Positions 46,772 through 55,615 of a stretch of DNA of 64,000 bases are shown here, piece by piece. Source of the stretch: Psychrobacter aquimaris (lineage in GTDB: Bacteria > Pseudomonadota > Gammaproteobacteria > Pseudomonadales > Moraxellaceae); NCBI RefSeq assembly GCF_016107525.1, contig NZ_JABASR010000002.1, forward strand, positions 1 to 64,000. Direction: 5' to 3'. Positions within the stretch are counted from its first letter, which is position 1. Every line of letters starts with the position of its first letter. The notes under the pieces are model-generated. The model was not told the DNA's origin, did not search any database, and saw nothing but the letters and a program-made list of their open reading frames with translations. The translations under genes were made by a program, and so were the position numbers.

Positions 46772-46838
46772 TTTACGCCTTCACTGGAGAAGTTTTAGCG
46801 AATAGCAGTGCCTATTTGTGAATGTCCAACACGCCCTA
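46771..46838 (-). mobile_element. Truncated MITE copy at the emrA 3' end
   Basis: Read on the minus strand, 46838 down to 46771 follows the left end of the MITE at 33711: TAGGG, TGTTG and ACATTCA of the terminal repeat, then the inner words CTGCT, CGCTAAAA and AGGCGTAAA in the same order. The homology ends where the pdxH terminator begins. The emrA stop codon TAG is the first three bases of this end. Confidence 0.7.
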
Positions 46839-48125
46839 ATTCCTTTTAGTATCGACATCGACTGAAACTGACATACCGGGGCGCAACTGAGCAAGCTCAG
46901 GTTGACCTTGTTCTAAGTCTATCCGTACCGGAATACGCTGAGCGATTTTAATATAATTGCCAGTCGCAGGGTTTGATGCGCCTGCGCTAAATTCACTGCC
47001 AGTCGCTGGTGAAATATTACTGACATGACCACGAAATTTAACGCCGCTCAGCGCATCGACATGAATAGTCGCAGGCTCACCGACAGTCATATTTGCCACT
47101 TGGGTTTCTTTAAAGTTGGCGATAATCCACACGCCTTTTGGAACTACATACATGAGCTGTGTGCCCGCGCTGACATATTGCCCAGCTTTGACGCTGACTT
47201 GACTCAGTTGTCCTGATTCAGGAGCAGTAATAATCGTATTGTCTAAATTAATCTTTGCTTGCTTAGCAACTGCTTCTGCATTTTTAATATTGGCATCGAG
47301 TGATGAGCGGCTACCACTGGCTTTTTTGCTAGCCTCAAGGGCGACTTGTAAATTGGCTTCTGCTTGCTGAACGCCAGCTTGTGCTTGAGCGAGCTGAGCT
47401 TGGGCATGAGCAACTTCTGCTTTCGACACAGCACCAATGGCATCAAGTCCTTGATAGCGCTTGACGTCTTCGCGTGCACTATCAACGCTAACTTTGGCAC
47501 TATATAAGTCCGCTTTACGTGCTTCGATTTGCGCCTGACTGGTGCCCGTATCTTGCGCATTGCTTGAGCGGTCGGTCATAGCAACTTCGATATTGGCTTG
47601 TGCTTGTTCGAGCTGCTGCTGAAAGGCACGATCGTCTATCTTAACCAACAAATCACCCGCTTGTACATTTTCAAAATCTTGCACTGCTACTTCTGTGACA
47701 TAGCCAGAAACTTGCGGGCTGATAATCGTTGTTTGACCTTTTACAAAGGCATTATTAGTCTGCTGAACCGTAGGCGTAAAGGGTGGTAGCTTCCACGCAT
47801 AAAGAATCAAAAGTACGCCAATAATAATTAGTGCAATCAATAAGCCTAGGTTAAAGTAAGATTTCTTTTTAGGCGACCAACCTGTAGCGTCAGGAATAGG
47901 CTCTTTTGGCGGCATTGGAGTTTCATCAGCATCAGCAACTGACGTCACTACCGACTCCTCTTTCTTCGGTACGGTCACAGTATTATCATTTGTCGATTGC
48001 TTTAGAGGCCTCTCTATTGTGGTCGCATCGGATGGTATCTGATTGTTTTCAGCAGTGTTTTGGGTGGCAGCTTGAGCGGTGTCTTGATTGTGGTCATCAA
48101 GATCATTCAATTTGTCTTCGCTCAT
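46836..48125 (-). CDS. emrA: EmrA-like periplasmic adaptor of a drug exporter
   Basis: This 429-residue membrane fusion protein links an inner-membrane transporter to the outer membrane. The first 85 residues are an unusually long hydrophilic Thr/Asp-rich cytoplasmic region, a single membrane segment lies about 92-112, then the beta barrel/lipoyl parts (VSGYVTEVAVQDFENVQAGD, about 140-160), a coiled-coil hairpin (about 170-300) and the second lipoyl half (APESGQLSQVSVKAGQYV). It is downstream of the transporter gene on the same strand. The stop codon lies in a MITE end, so the last residues may be altered compared with relatives. Confidence 0.9.
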   Translation of the reverse strand: MSEDKLNDLDDHNQDTAQAATQNTAENNQIPSDATTIERPLKQSTNDNTVTVPKKEESVVTSVADADETPMPPKEPIPDATGWSPKKKSYFNLGLLIALIIIGVLLILYAWKLPPFTPTVQQTNNAFVKGQTTIISPQVSGYVTEVAVQDFENVQAGDLLVKIDDRAFQQQLEQAQANIEVAMTDRSSNAQDTGTSQAQIEARKADLYSAKVSVDSAREDVKRYQGLDAIGAVSKAEVAHAQAQLAQAQAGVQQAEANLQVALEASKKASGSRSSLDANIKNAEAVAKQAKINLDNTIITAPESGQLSQVSVKAGQYVSAGTQLMYVVPKGVWIIANFKETQVANMTVGEPATIHVDALSGVKFRGHVSNISPATGSEFSAGASNPATGNYIKIAQRIPVRIDLEQGQPELAQLRPGMSVSVDVDTKRN

Positions 48126-48232
48126 GATGCGCTCCTAATGAATTTAATAAACATAGTAGATAACTTTTAAAAATATAGTAATTAGCATAAGAAAAAAAGG
48201 TAATAGCAGAAAATTCGTATGATTATCATCTG

Positions 48233-49849
48233 CTATTTTTTACTCATCATTTCTGCCAATGCGGCAAGTTCTTTACCAAGTGGATTGCGTTTATGATAAA
48301 GATAATAAAGATAAACCATCAATAAATATAGCGCAGTGATGGTGGCGCTCACGGCCATCAAAAAGAACAAATCATCATAAGCTGCGACTGTTGCTTGGCG
48401 TTGCACACCCTGCAGCATTTGGGTCATCGTAGCAGGATTGCTGGCATCCATTGAGCTGACCATATCAGCATAATGTATCTGGGTACGAATGGTGGTAAAT
48501 GCCTGAATACCTGCGGCACCTGCCAAACCACCCACGGTTTGTGAAATACCAAAAATTACCGAAAAGCTAATAATATAGGCAGGCCCGTTAGCAATGGCAC
48601 GAAACATACCTTCAAATACCATTGGTCCCATAAAGTAAACGGCGGCAAAAGCAATCATGAACTGACTGAAATAAAACATATAAGGGGCAGAATTTAGTGA
48701 TACACCTGTATCTATCCATGCACCAATCGCAATCAGTGTAACCGCAAAAATAACGGGGCGGCGTAGATCCGTCGCCTTGGTTGTAAAAATGCTAATCACC
48801 AATGCTAGTATGCTAGCCACCAAAATGACGGCATAAAAAACAATCAGCTGGTCATTACCGTAACCAAGGTTTGCTAGTAAGCCTGCGGCACCAACACTTT
48901 GCTCAGACAGCAAAATACGCATGACGGCACCGGTAATCATAAAGGCAATAATGTTACGGCTACGCATCCAGCGCACTTGTAACATAGGGTTTTTGCGGTG
49001 CGTCTCAATCCATAAAGCAATCGAAATAGTCACGACGGCAATGATTAATGGATAGCTAAGCCAAGGCGTTGTCCACCATTGGATCCTACCTTGTACTAAA
49101 AATACCGATAGGGCAGCAAGACCACTGGCAAAAAAGCCAAAACTCACCAAATCAAGTTTTTCAAAGACTTTTTCTGTATTGCCCGGTGGTAGTTCAAGAA
49201 TGTTAATAAGCCCAAAGCAAATCAGCGATAATCCCACTTGGAATAAAAACAAACCTTCAAGCTGACCGTCAACTGCTAGATAAGGCGAGATAATCCGTGA
49301 CAGTGGAATGCCAAACTGCACCAAGCCAAACCCCAATATCAGTCCGCTGATACGCCGAGCAGTTGGCATGCCTTGTAGACAATAAAAAATAGACAATACC
49401 GTCATCGCACTAGCCACCACACCACTAAAGCCACGGGCGAGTAGTTCTAAATAATAAGGCTCAATGTTAACCCCAGTCATCGTACTGAGTAGATTACTAC
49501 TGACCAACCACTGCATACTGGTGGCTGCCAACAAAAAGAAAAGAGTGATTTTGCTAAATAGCGACATACCAAATTGCTGACGAATTTTGTACAGTAGTAC
49601 CGTGACGCAAGCATTGGTCATATTGTAAGCGACTGATATCCAGCCACCTTCTACTGGCGTTAAGCCCATCTCACCTTGAATTTGGGTAAGATTGGCGGCC
49701 AATAAACCGTTCTGAAAGCTGGCAGTCAAGCCAATAAAAATACCAATCAGCAAATAAAATACTTTACGGCGTACAGGATGATCAGGGGTGGCAGGTGAGC
49801 CCAACATGAATGGTCGTTCATGGGGCTTAAACTGGTATTCAGTACTCAT
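48233..49849 (-). CDS. emrB: EmrB-like major facilitator (DHA2) drug transporter
   Basis: This 538-residue inner-membrane proton-driven exporter has about fourteen hydrophobic segments. The first follows a hydrophilic N-terminus; motif GLTASFQNGLLAANLTQIQG (about 38-57) and the DHA2-type loop in GGWISVAYNMTNA are visible. ATG 49849 is chosen over a longer frame to 49891, since it starts the usual soluble N-terminus. It precedes emrA, reverse to the E. coli order, with a 107-base gap holding a hairpin (TAGCAGA/TCTGCTA, about 48203-48236). Confidence 0.9.
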   Translation of the reverse strand: MSTEYQFKPHERPFMLGSPATPDHPVRRKVFYLLIGIFIGLTASFQNGLLAANLTQIQGEMGLTPVEGGWISVAYNMTNACVTVLLYKIRQQFGMSLFSKITLFFLLAATSMQWLVSSNLLSTMTGVNIEPYYLELLARGFSGVVASAMTVLSIFYCLQGMPTARRISGLILGFGLVQFGIPLSRIISPYLAVDGQLEGLFLFQVGLSLICFGLINILELPPGNTEKVFEKLDLVSFGFFASGLAALSVFLVQGRIQWWTTPWLSYPLIIAVVTISIALWIETHRKNPMLQVRWMRSRNIIAFMITGAVMRILLSEQSVGAAGLLANLGYGNDQLIVFYAVILVASILALVISIFTTKATDLRRPVIFAVTLIAIGAWIDTGVSLNSAPYMFYFSQFMIAFAAVYFMGPMVFEGMFRAIANGPAYIISFSVIFGISQTVGGLAGAAGIQAFTTIRTQIHYADMVSSMDASNPATMTQMLQGVQRQATVAAYDDLFFLMAVSATITALYLLMVYLYYLYHKRNPLGKELAALAEMMSKK

Positions 49850-50347
49850 GGATGGATAATCTGCGTAGAAGAATAGAATGGCATAGAGCATTTCTTAGAC
49901 AAGCATCGCGCTCGTTTGATTGGTATGAAACTCAAGGAGTCCCAAGTCATTTAATAGGCTGACAGAGCCAAAAAAGTATTCTAAACTCTGTTCGGGATAT
50001 TTTATCATGATTTTTGTTGAACATTTATTACGCGTAACTAACTGATTAAAATTTAAGTTAAAAGATATGAAGACCATTGTCTTTTGTGTATAGATAGCAT
50101 GTTTGACTGTCTCACACTCTCGGTTTGCACTACATTAAAAACTGCTCACCTAATTTAAGAATGTCATGACGTTGAACGGTGCTTTTTGCCTGTTATCTGA
50201 GCTAGCATGTATGAATCCTCCGCTCGCTAAAAAAGTCAGTTAAATTTTCAAAAGTTCCTACTCACGCCACCTTTGAACATAAAAAACAGCTCTATAAAGA
50301 GCTGTTTTTGTTTATCAGAAAATAGGTTTATCAGTTAATGTATCACG
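49850..50347. other. Intergenic region upstream of emrB
   Basis: No convincing gene or repeat was seen apart from the gst terminator at its left end in gene order (50281-50310). A 60-codon frame at 49895-50077 lacks a ribosome site and looks accidental. Confidence 0.3.
50281..50310 (-). terminator. Terminator of the glutathione transferase gene
   Basis: AAACAGCTCT and AGAGCTGTTT form a ten-base stem with a four-base loop; A run on the left acts as U run on the minus strand. Confidence 0.85.
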
Positions 50348-50977
50348 TTAAATTGATTCGTCATATTTTGCTTCTAACTGCATAGCGCGCTGATAGCTAT
50401 CAAGACTGGCCAACTGTTCGGCATACTGTTTGATATGTGGATAAGCATCGAGTTTTTGACGCTTAGCAAGAATGATCAAATCAAATGACAACATGAAGTC
50501 AGCGCCGCTTAGCTTATCACCCACAATAAACGACTTACCTTCAACCGATGCATCCAGATACTCAAACAATCTGGTTTTTTCTGTATCGATATAGCCATTC
50601 AAAAACTCATTGTCATCAATGCCTGCTTTTTTGGTAAATAGCTCAAGCATTAATGGCAACATCAGCGAGCTTTCTGCAAAGTCAATCCACTGCAGATAAT
50701 ACCCATAATCCGAGCTATCTGTAGCAGGGCGCAGACGCTCTGGTGCAAATCGCTCAATCAATAATTCAGTGATCGCACCCGACTCAGCATAAAGTTGACC
50801 ATCCATCTCGATAACCGGAGATTTACCGAGTGGATGTATCGCCTTTAAACTGTCTGGTGCCAAATGAGTGTCAGCATCGCGTTGATGACTAATGATCTCA
50901 TAAGGCACGCCCAGCTCTTCTAAGAGCCATAAAATACGTAATGAGCGAGACTGATTGAGATGATGTAAGCGAATCAT
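50348..50977 (-). CDS. Glutathione S-transferase
   Basis: This 209-residue protein has a thioredoxin-like N-terminal domain (MIRLHHLNQSRSLRILWLLE, residues 1-20, with Ser-Arg near the glutathione site; GKSPVIEMDGQLYAESGAIT about 52-71, the cis-Pro and the glutamyl-binding ES) and a helical C-terminal domain (KLSGADFMLSF about 155). It would join glutathione to electrophiles. It is the last of five minus-strand genes of the carbonyl-stress cluster that starts with the NemR-like regulator. Confidence 0.92.
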   Translation of the reverse strand: MIRLHHLNQSRSLRILWLLEELGVPYEIISHQRDADTHLAPDSLKAIHPLGKSPVIEMDGQLYAESGAITELLIERFAPERLRPATDSSDYGYYLQWIDFAESSLMLPLMLELFTKKAGIDDNEFLNGYIDTEKTRLFEYLDASVEGKSFIVGDKLSGADFMLSFDLIILAKRQKLDAYPHIKQYAEQLASLDSYQRAMQLEAKYDESI

Positions 50978-51024
50978 GATAGTGGCCTTTTTGCATGGAC
51001 GGTTATATTAACGTTCAACCGATA

Positions 51025-51702
51025 TTAAGCTTTTAGCTTAGTGATTAAGCGTTTGGCAGCTTCTTCTGAAGACGCTGGGTTTTGACCTGTGATTAATAAA
51101 CCATCTTCAACAACAAATGACTCCCAATCAGCGGCTTTTTCATAGTTAGCACCATTAGCCTTTAGGGCATCTTCTACTAAGAATGGCACGACATCTGTTA
51201 GACCAACGGCGTCTTCTTCTGAATTGGTGAAGCCAGTCACTGTTTTACCTTTTACTAAATACTCACCATCAATTTTGACGTTTTTAAGAGCGGCTGGAGA
51301 ATGGCAAACAAAGGCGACAGGTTTGTCTTGTTTGACAAAAGTCTCAATCAAATTGATCGAATTTTTATCAACTGCCAAGTCCCATAGTGGACCGTGACCG
51401 CCCGGATAAAAGACTGAATCAAAGTCTTCGGCTTTCATATCAGCGAGTTTTTTAGTATTGGCAAGATGCTTTTGAGCATCGCTGTCTTCTTTAAAACGCT
51501 TGGTATCTTTGGTTTGGGTGTCTTCAGTGTCGCTGCTAGGATCAAGCGGCGGCTGGCCACCAGCAGGAGAGGCTAGTGTTACGTTGACGCCTGCATCGAT
51601 AAAAGCATAGTACGGCGCGGCAAATTCTTCTAGCCAAAAGCCCGTTTTTTTGCCAGTATCGCCCAATTTATCATGTGAGGTTAGTACCATTAAAATATTC
51701 AT
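51025..51702 (-). CDS. DJ-1/PfpI family protein (Hsp31/glyoxalase III-like)
   Basis: This 225-residue protein resembles class I amidotransferase-like proteins of the DJ-1 superfamily. The nucleophile elbow is AFVCHSPAAL (Cys about 139-140), preceded by FYPGGHGPLWDL (about 104-115). Glu of GFWLEEFAAP (about 22) is the usual partner of the Cys. Members act as glyoxalase III or protein deglycases against methylglyoxal. AAGGATAATT precedes the ATG. Place between the alkenal reductase and GST genes supports a detoxification role. Confidence 0.9.
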   Translation of the reverse strand: MNILMVLTSHDKLGDTGKKTGFWLEEFAAPYYAFIDAGVNVTLASPAGGQPPLDPSSDTEDTQTKDTKRFKEDSDAQKHLANTKKLADMKAEDFDSVFYPGGHGPLWDLAVDKNSINLIETFVKQDKPVAFVCHSPAALKNVKIDGEYLVKGKTVTGFTNSEEDAVGLTDVVPFLVEDALKANGANYEKAADWESFVVEDGLLITGQNPASSEEAAKRLITKLKA

Positions 51703-51938
51703 AATTATCCTTATTTATTGTTTATATGTGAGTAAAGCAAATCATTAACAGCCACATTTTTATTGATAGGGGATTCATTCAAATGGCGAGCCAAATGACC
51801 AAAACGTTATCAGTATAAGTGGTGACCGTTAATATTATTCCTGCTTCAGACGTAACTTTCAGTAGTGATCTTAGCAAGTTGTGTTGTTAAGTGGTTATTA
51901 ACAATAGTTATTACCTATCGTCAATTATTTAACATGAG

Positions 51939-52988
51939 TTACTGAACGTCAGATACTTTAACCACTGTTTTACCAAAGTTATCGCCATTTAGCATGCGAA
52001 CAAAGGCATTTGGTGCATCGTCTAAGCCTTCAGCGATATATTCTTTGGTTTTAACATCGCCTGATTCGACCCACTTGCTCATGGTTTTTAAGAATTCTGG
52101 GAAGTGGTTGCCATATTCTTCAAAAATGATAAACCCTTTAACGGTTAGACGACGGCTTAGAATGTTGCCCATCAATACGCCCAAACGATCTTTACCATCA
52201 GGCAGCTCAGTAGCGTTGTATTGCGCGACCAGACCACAGACTGGGATACGTGCATGAGCATTCAATAATGGCATGACCGCATCAAATACTTTGCCACCGA
52301 CGTTTTCGTAATAGATGTCGATACCATCTGGGCACGCCGCTTTTAATTGCTCGGCAAAGTCATCGGCTTTATGGTCAATACAGACATCAAAGCCGAGCTC
52401 ATTGACAGCAAAGTCACATTTTTCTTTACCACCAGCCACACCAACAGTACGTACGCCATACTGCTTGCCAACTTGACCTACCGTTGCACCAACGGGACCC
52501 GTTGCGGCAGCGACGACCAAGGTTTCACCTTTTTGTGGTTTGCCGATATCGGTCAGACCCATGTAACCGGTAAAGCCTGGCATACCTAGTACGCCCAAAC
52601 CATAAGAAGGGTTCGGCATGTTCTTGTCAAGCTTTAAGACACCTTCGCCATCACTGACGCTATAGTCTTGCCAACCTGAGTTTGAAACAACCAAGTCGCC
52701 CACAGCAAATTTGTCAATATTGGACTCTACAACTTGGGCCACGGTTGCACCCATGATGACATCACCAACGTCTAGCGGATCAGCATAGCTCTTTGCATCG
52801 CTCATACGTCCACGCATGTATGGATCTAATGATAGGTAAACGGTACGCAGCAGCATTTCATTGTTATTTGGCGATGGGATATCGCTGGTTGCCATATCAA
52901 AGTTTTCGGCTTTTGGCTCACCTATTGGACGGCTTGCCAATTTGATTTGACGGTTTGTTTTTTGGTTTTGTTGCTTATCAAAGCTCAT
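51939..52988 (-). CDS. curA: NADPH-dependent alkenal/one oxidoreductase (CurA-like, zinc-free MDR)
   Basis: This 349-residue protein belongs to the medium-chain reductase group of CurA and leukotriene B4 dehydrogenase, which reduce alpha,beta-unsaturated carbonyls. YLSLDPYMRGRMSD (about 51-64) and VVAAATGPVGATVGQVGKQYG (nucleotide-binding, about 151) match closely, as does YYENVGGKVFDAVMPLLN (about 225). No zinc ligands are present. AAGGAATCT precedes the ATG. The symbol is by resemblance only. Confidence 0.9.
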   Translation of the reverse strand: MSFDKQQNQKTNRQIKLASRPIGEPKAENFDMATSDIPSPNNNEMLLRTVYLSLDPYMRGRMSDAKSYADPLDVGDVIMGATVAQVVESNIDKFAVGDLVVSNSGWQDYSVSDGEGVLKLDKNMPNPSYGLGVLGMPGFTGYMGLTDIGKPQKGETLVVAAATGPVGATVGQVGKQYGVRTVGVAGGKEKCDFAVNELGFDVCIDHKADDFAEQLKAACPDGIDIYYENVGGKVFDAVMPLLNAHARIPVCGLVAQYNATELPDGKDRLGVLMGNILSRRLTVKGFIIFEEYGNHFPEFLKTMSKWVESGDVKTKEYIAEGLDDAPNAFVRMLNGDNFGKTVVKVSDVQ

Positions 52989-53072
52989 TATTAGATTCCT
53001 TTTCTATTTATTAATTTTAAGGTTCTATTGGTCTTAATATTTTACTGGTTCTGAGGTTTTGATTGTGAATGG

Positions 53073-53100
53073 AGTAGCTACTCAGTGCTGAGTAACTACT
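53073..53100. terminator. Inverted repeat between yqhD and curA
   Basis: AGTAGCTACTCA (53073-53084) and TGAGTAACTACT (53089-53100) pair in 11 of 12 positions around a four-base loop. No clear T run follows on either strand; it may be a weak terminator or a protein-binding site. Confidence 0.45.
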
Positions 53101-53146
53101 ATAAATAGCATAACTATATGTGTTTCTTATTACGGTGGTGCTTTTA

Positions 53147-54358
53147 TTAAGCAGCTTTGCTACTAATGGCACGTTGCAGAATACGGCGTGACACTTCTAA
53201 ATCATTCTTGCCGTGCTCACCTAACTTAACCATGTTGTGTGCTTCTAGTTGTTTGATGATTGGATCAATCGCTGATTCAGTCAAATTGGCATCTTCTAGG
53301 CTAACTGGCAAGCCAAGCTCGCGGAAGAAGTTTTCAGTGTAAACAATGGCAGTTTCAATGATGGCATCGTCATCTAGGTCAGTATCGGTAATGTTCCATA
53401 CGTTACGTGCATACTGAAGCAATTTTTCTTTTTTGCTTTCTTTTAGCTCACGCATCACTGATGGCAATAAGATAGTTAACGTACGTGCATGATCGATTGC
53501 GTGTAGCGAGGTTAGCTCATGACCGACCATATGGGTTGTCCAATCCTGCGGTACGCCAGTACCGATCAGACCGTTCAATGCCATTGTCGCCGTCCACATA
53601 ATATTTTTACGTGTTTCTAGGTTTTCTGGATCTTGTTTAACTATTCGACCTTCATCGATAAGGATTTTGAGCAAGCTTTCAGCAAAAGCGTCTTGAACTT
53701 TAGCATTGACTGGATAAGTCAGATACTGTTCCATCACATGGACGAATGCATCAGCCACACCGTTCATTACCTGACGTTCAGGTAATGTAAGCGTTTTGAC
53801 TGGGTCTAGAATTGAGAATTTAGGGAAGGCAAGTGGGTTACCAAATGGTAGTTTTGCTTGGCGTTCGCTGTAGTTGATGACGCCGCCTGAGTTCATCTCA
53901 GAACCAGTCGCTGGAATAGTCAATACCGCACCTAGGTCAATAGCAGAGTCGATGTTTTTGCAATAACCCGTTAATGCATCCCATGCTTGATCACGTGAGA
54001 CAGTACCATCTTCTTCAGTCAATGAAGATACTAGTGCAACAAATTTACTGCCGTCAATTACTGAGCCACCGCCGACTGCTAATAAGAAGTCAATGTTGTG
54101 CTCATTCACCATATCTGCTGCTTTTAATAGCGTGGTGAATTCTGGGTTGGCTTCGATACCACCAAATTCAAACACTGTACGGTTACCGCTGGCTGACAAG
54201 GCGTCTTTTACTTCGTCTAATGTACCAGTACGCTGAGCTGAACCACCACCATAAGTAATAAGTACGCGGGCATCAGTAGGCACTAGATCAGATAATTGTT
54301 CGATTTGGCCTTCACCAAAAACGATACGGACTGGGTTGTAATATTGAAAGTTATTCAT
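53147..54358 (-). CDS. yqhD: YqhD-like NADPH-dependent aldehyde reductase
   Basis: This 403-residue iron-containing-type alcohol dehydrogenase reduces short aldehydes, including methylglyoxal and lipid-peroxidation products. It follows E. coli YqhD along its length: NNFQYYNPVRIVFGEGQI at the start, RVLITYGGGSA (about 33), FLLAVGGGSVIDGSKFV (about 91-107), PATGSEMNSGGVI, and the metal ligands in DAFVHVMEQ and HMVGHELTSLHAIDH (about 195-285). ATG 54358 is chosen since AGGAA lies seven bases upstream. A NemR-type palindrome lies 116 bases upstream. Confidence 0.94.
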   Translation of the reverse strand: MNNFQYYNPVRIVFGEGQIEQLSDLVPTDARVLITYGGGSAQRTGTLDEVKDALSASGNRTVFEFGGIEANPEFTTLLKAADMVNEHNIDFLLAVGGGSVIDGSKFVALVSSLTEEDGTVSRDQAWDALTGYCKNIDSAIDLGAVLTIPATGSEMNSGGVINYSERQAKLPFGNPLAFPKFSILDPVKTLTLPERQVMNGVADAFVHVMEQYLTYPVNAKVQDAFAESLLKILIDEGRIVKQDPENLETRKNIMWTATMALNGLIGTGVPQDWTTHMVGHELTSLHAIDHARTLTILLPSVMRELKESKKEKLLQYARNVWNITDTDLDDDAIIETAIVYTENFFRELGLPVSLEDANLTESAIDPIIKQLEAHNMVKLGEHGKNDLEVSRRILQRAISSKAA

Positions 54359-54473
54359 AAAATTCCTAATGTTGATAAAAATGGTTCCGTCAAATATTTT
54401 GACGTTAAACAATGAATGGTAAGCAATACTTATTGGTGCATTTACTCTGAAGCTTGATGCGCATTGTACACCA

Positions 54474-54491
54474 ATTAGACCAGTCGTCTAG
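54474..54491. promoter_or_regulatory. NemR-type operator upstream of yqhD
   Basis: ATTAGACCAGTCGTCTAG with inverted halves TAGAC and GTCTA five bases apart. The same 18 bases occur at 55403-55420. The halves agree with the E. coli NemR box as I recall it (TAGACC/GGTCTA). Confidence 0.75.
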
Positions 54492-54615
54492 TGGTGTTTA
54501 CAAAACTATCATACAACGTTTTTATCAAACATTGGGTTTCTAGGTAATAACACTATGTTGATGCGCAGATATAAAACGCAACTTTAGAGAGCTGCACCAC
54601 AGATGCCGTTTGCTA

Positions 54616-55215
54616 TCAACGTCCCATCTGAGTCGTCGTCATGTGCCAAATTTCTGCTAGAGGCGTATTTGTTTGACTAATCTTAGCCATTAGGCTGGCA
54701 CCAAGCCACGCGAAATACCAACGCTTAGCCATACTCTCAGCTGATATATTATCATGGCGGGGTACAGACCCATCTGTCCAGCCTGCCTTGATCTGCTCGG
54801 CGAGCCACATGGTCGTTTGCTGATAGCCCGCATCAAGTGCTTTACGCATGGTTTCTGACATATCGGCCACCTCTGCGCTGAGCTTAACAACCAAGCATTT
54901 CTCGTGATCACAGCCGTTCTGCTGGGTGTCATACCAATTTTGAAAATAATCATATAGCTTTTGCTGGGCACTGACATCTTGTGCGTCGATGATATCTAGA
55001 CGGGCTTTATACAAGCTAAAATAATGATTAATGATCGCTTCACCAAAAGCTTCTTTTGAGGCAAAGTAATGATAAAAAGAGCCTTTAGGCACGCCAGCTG
55101 TGTCTAAGATTTGTTTTAGGCCGACAGCGGTAAAGCCTTTTTTGGCTATTAATTGGTAACCAGTGGCAAGTAAATGAGCTTTAGTATCTGGTGTAGTAGC
55201 GTCTATATTAGACAT
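54616..55215 (-). CDS. nemR: TetR-family electrophile-sensing repressor, NemR-like
   Basis: This 199-residue repressor has a helix-turn-helix (about 25-50, VGLKQILDTAGVPKGSFYHYF) and ligand domain with the NemR signature: Cys 107 in EKCLVVKLSAEVADMSETMR, matching the redox-active Cys 106 of E. coli NemR, and WLGASLMAKIS with the Lys that forms its Cys-Lys link. E. coli NemR responds to hypochlorite, quinones and methylglyoxal. It sits between yqhD and the divergent aldehyde dehydrogenase gene, with identical palindromes in front of yqhD and in its own upstream region. Direct control is inferred. Confidence 0.88.
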   Translation of the reverse strand: MSNIDATTPDTKAHLLATGYQLIAKKGFTAVGLKQILDTAGVPKGSFYHYFASKEAFGEAIINHYFSLYKARLDIIDAQDVSAQQKLYDYFQNWYDTQQNGCDHEKCLVVKLSAEVADMSETMRKALDAGYQQTTMWLAEQIKAGWTDGSVPRHDNISAESMAKRWYFAWLGASLMAKISQTNTPLAEIWHMTTTQMGR

Positions 55216-55615
55216 AAATAGGATTGTCTCCCTTGGTAATTGCTTGGATTAGCGTATGTATTAAATAGTCAGTTAAAACAGTTAGCGTTCACTTGAACGT
55301 CATGTTGATGGCGTATTGTAATAGGATATATTTATATGTGTTACGTTTTATCAACACTATTCACTGACAAAGTAGTCTTGTTTTATTGATAGCTATGATA
55401 CCATTAGACCAGTCGTCTAGCAAGATGGGTTTTGTTCTTATCCGTTATCAGAGCATCTTTATTCTAACTGATGGATTTTAGCTGATAGCTTAACAGTAAT
55501 TTTAAAATTACTACTTGTAAGATATTTTCTAATATAAGATATCACCGACTTAATAATTTTATTTGAATAATCGAAAATCAGTACTCAACATAACAAATCA
55601 AAAATAAGGATGATT
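55216..55615. promoter_or_regulatory. Divergent nemR / aldehyde dehydrogenase promoter region with operator
   Basis: This region contains ATTAGACCAGTCGTCTAG at 55403-55420, identical to the site before yqhD. It is about 190 bases from both the nemR and the aldehyde dehydrogenase starts, so it could control either or both. The rest is AT-rich with no gene. Confidence 0.7.

Noticed and set aside
49895..50077. 60-codon minus-strand frame upstream of emrB
   Set aside because: There is no ribosome site, composition is AT-driven, and nothing resembles a domain.
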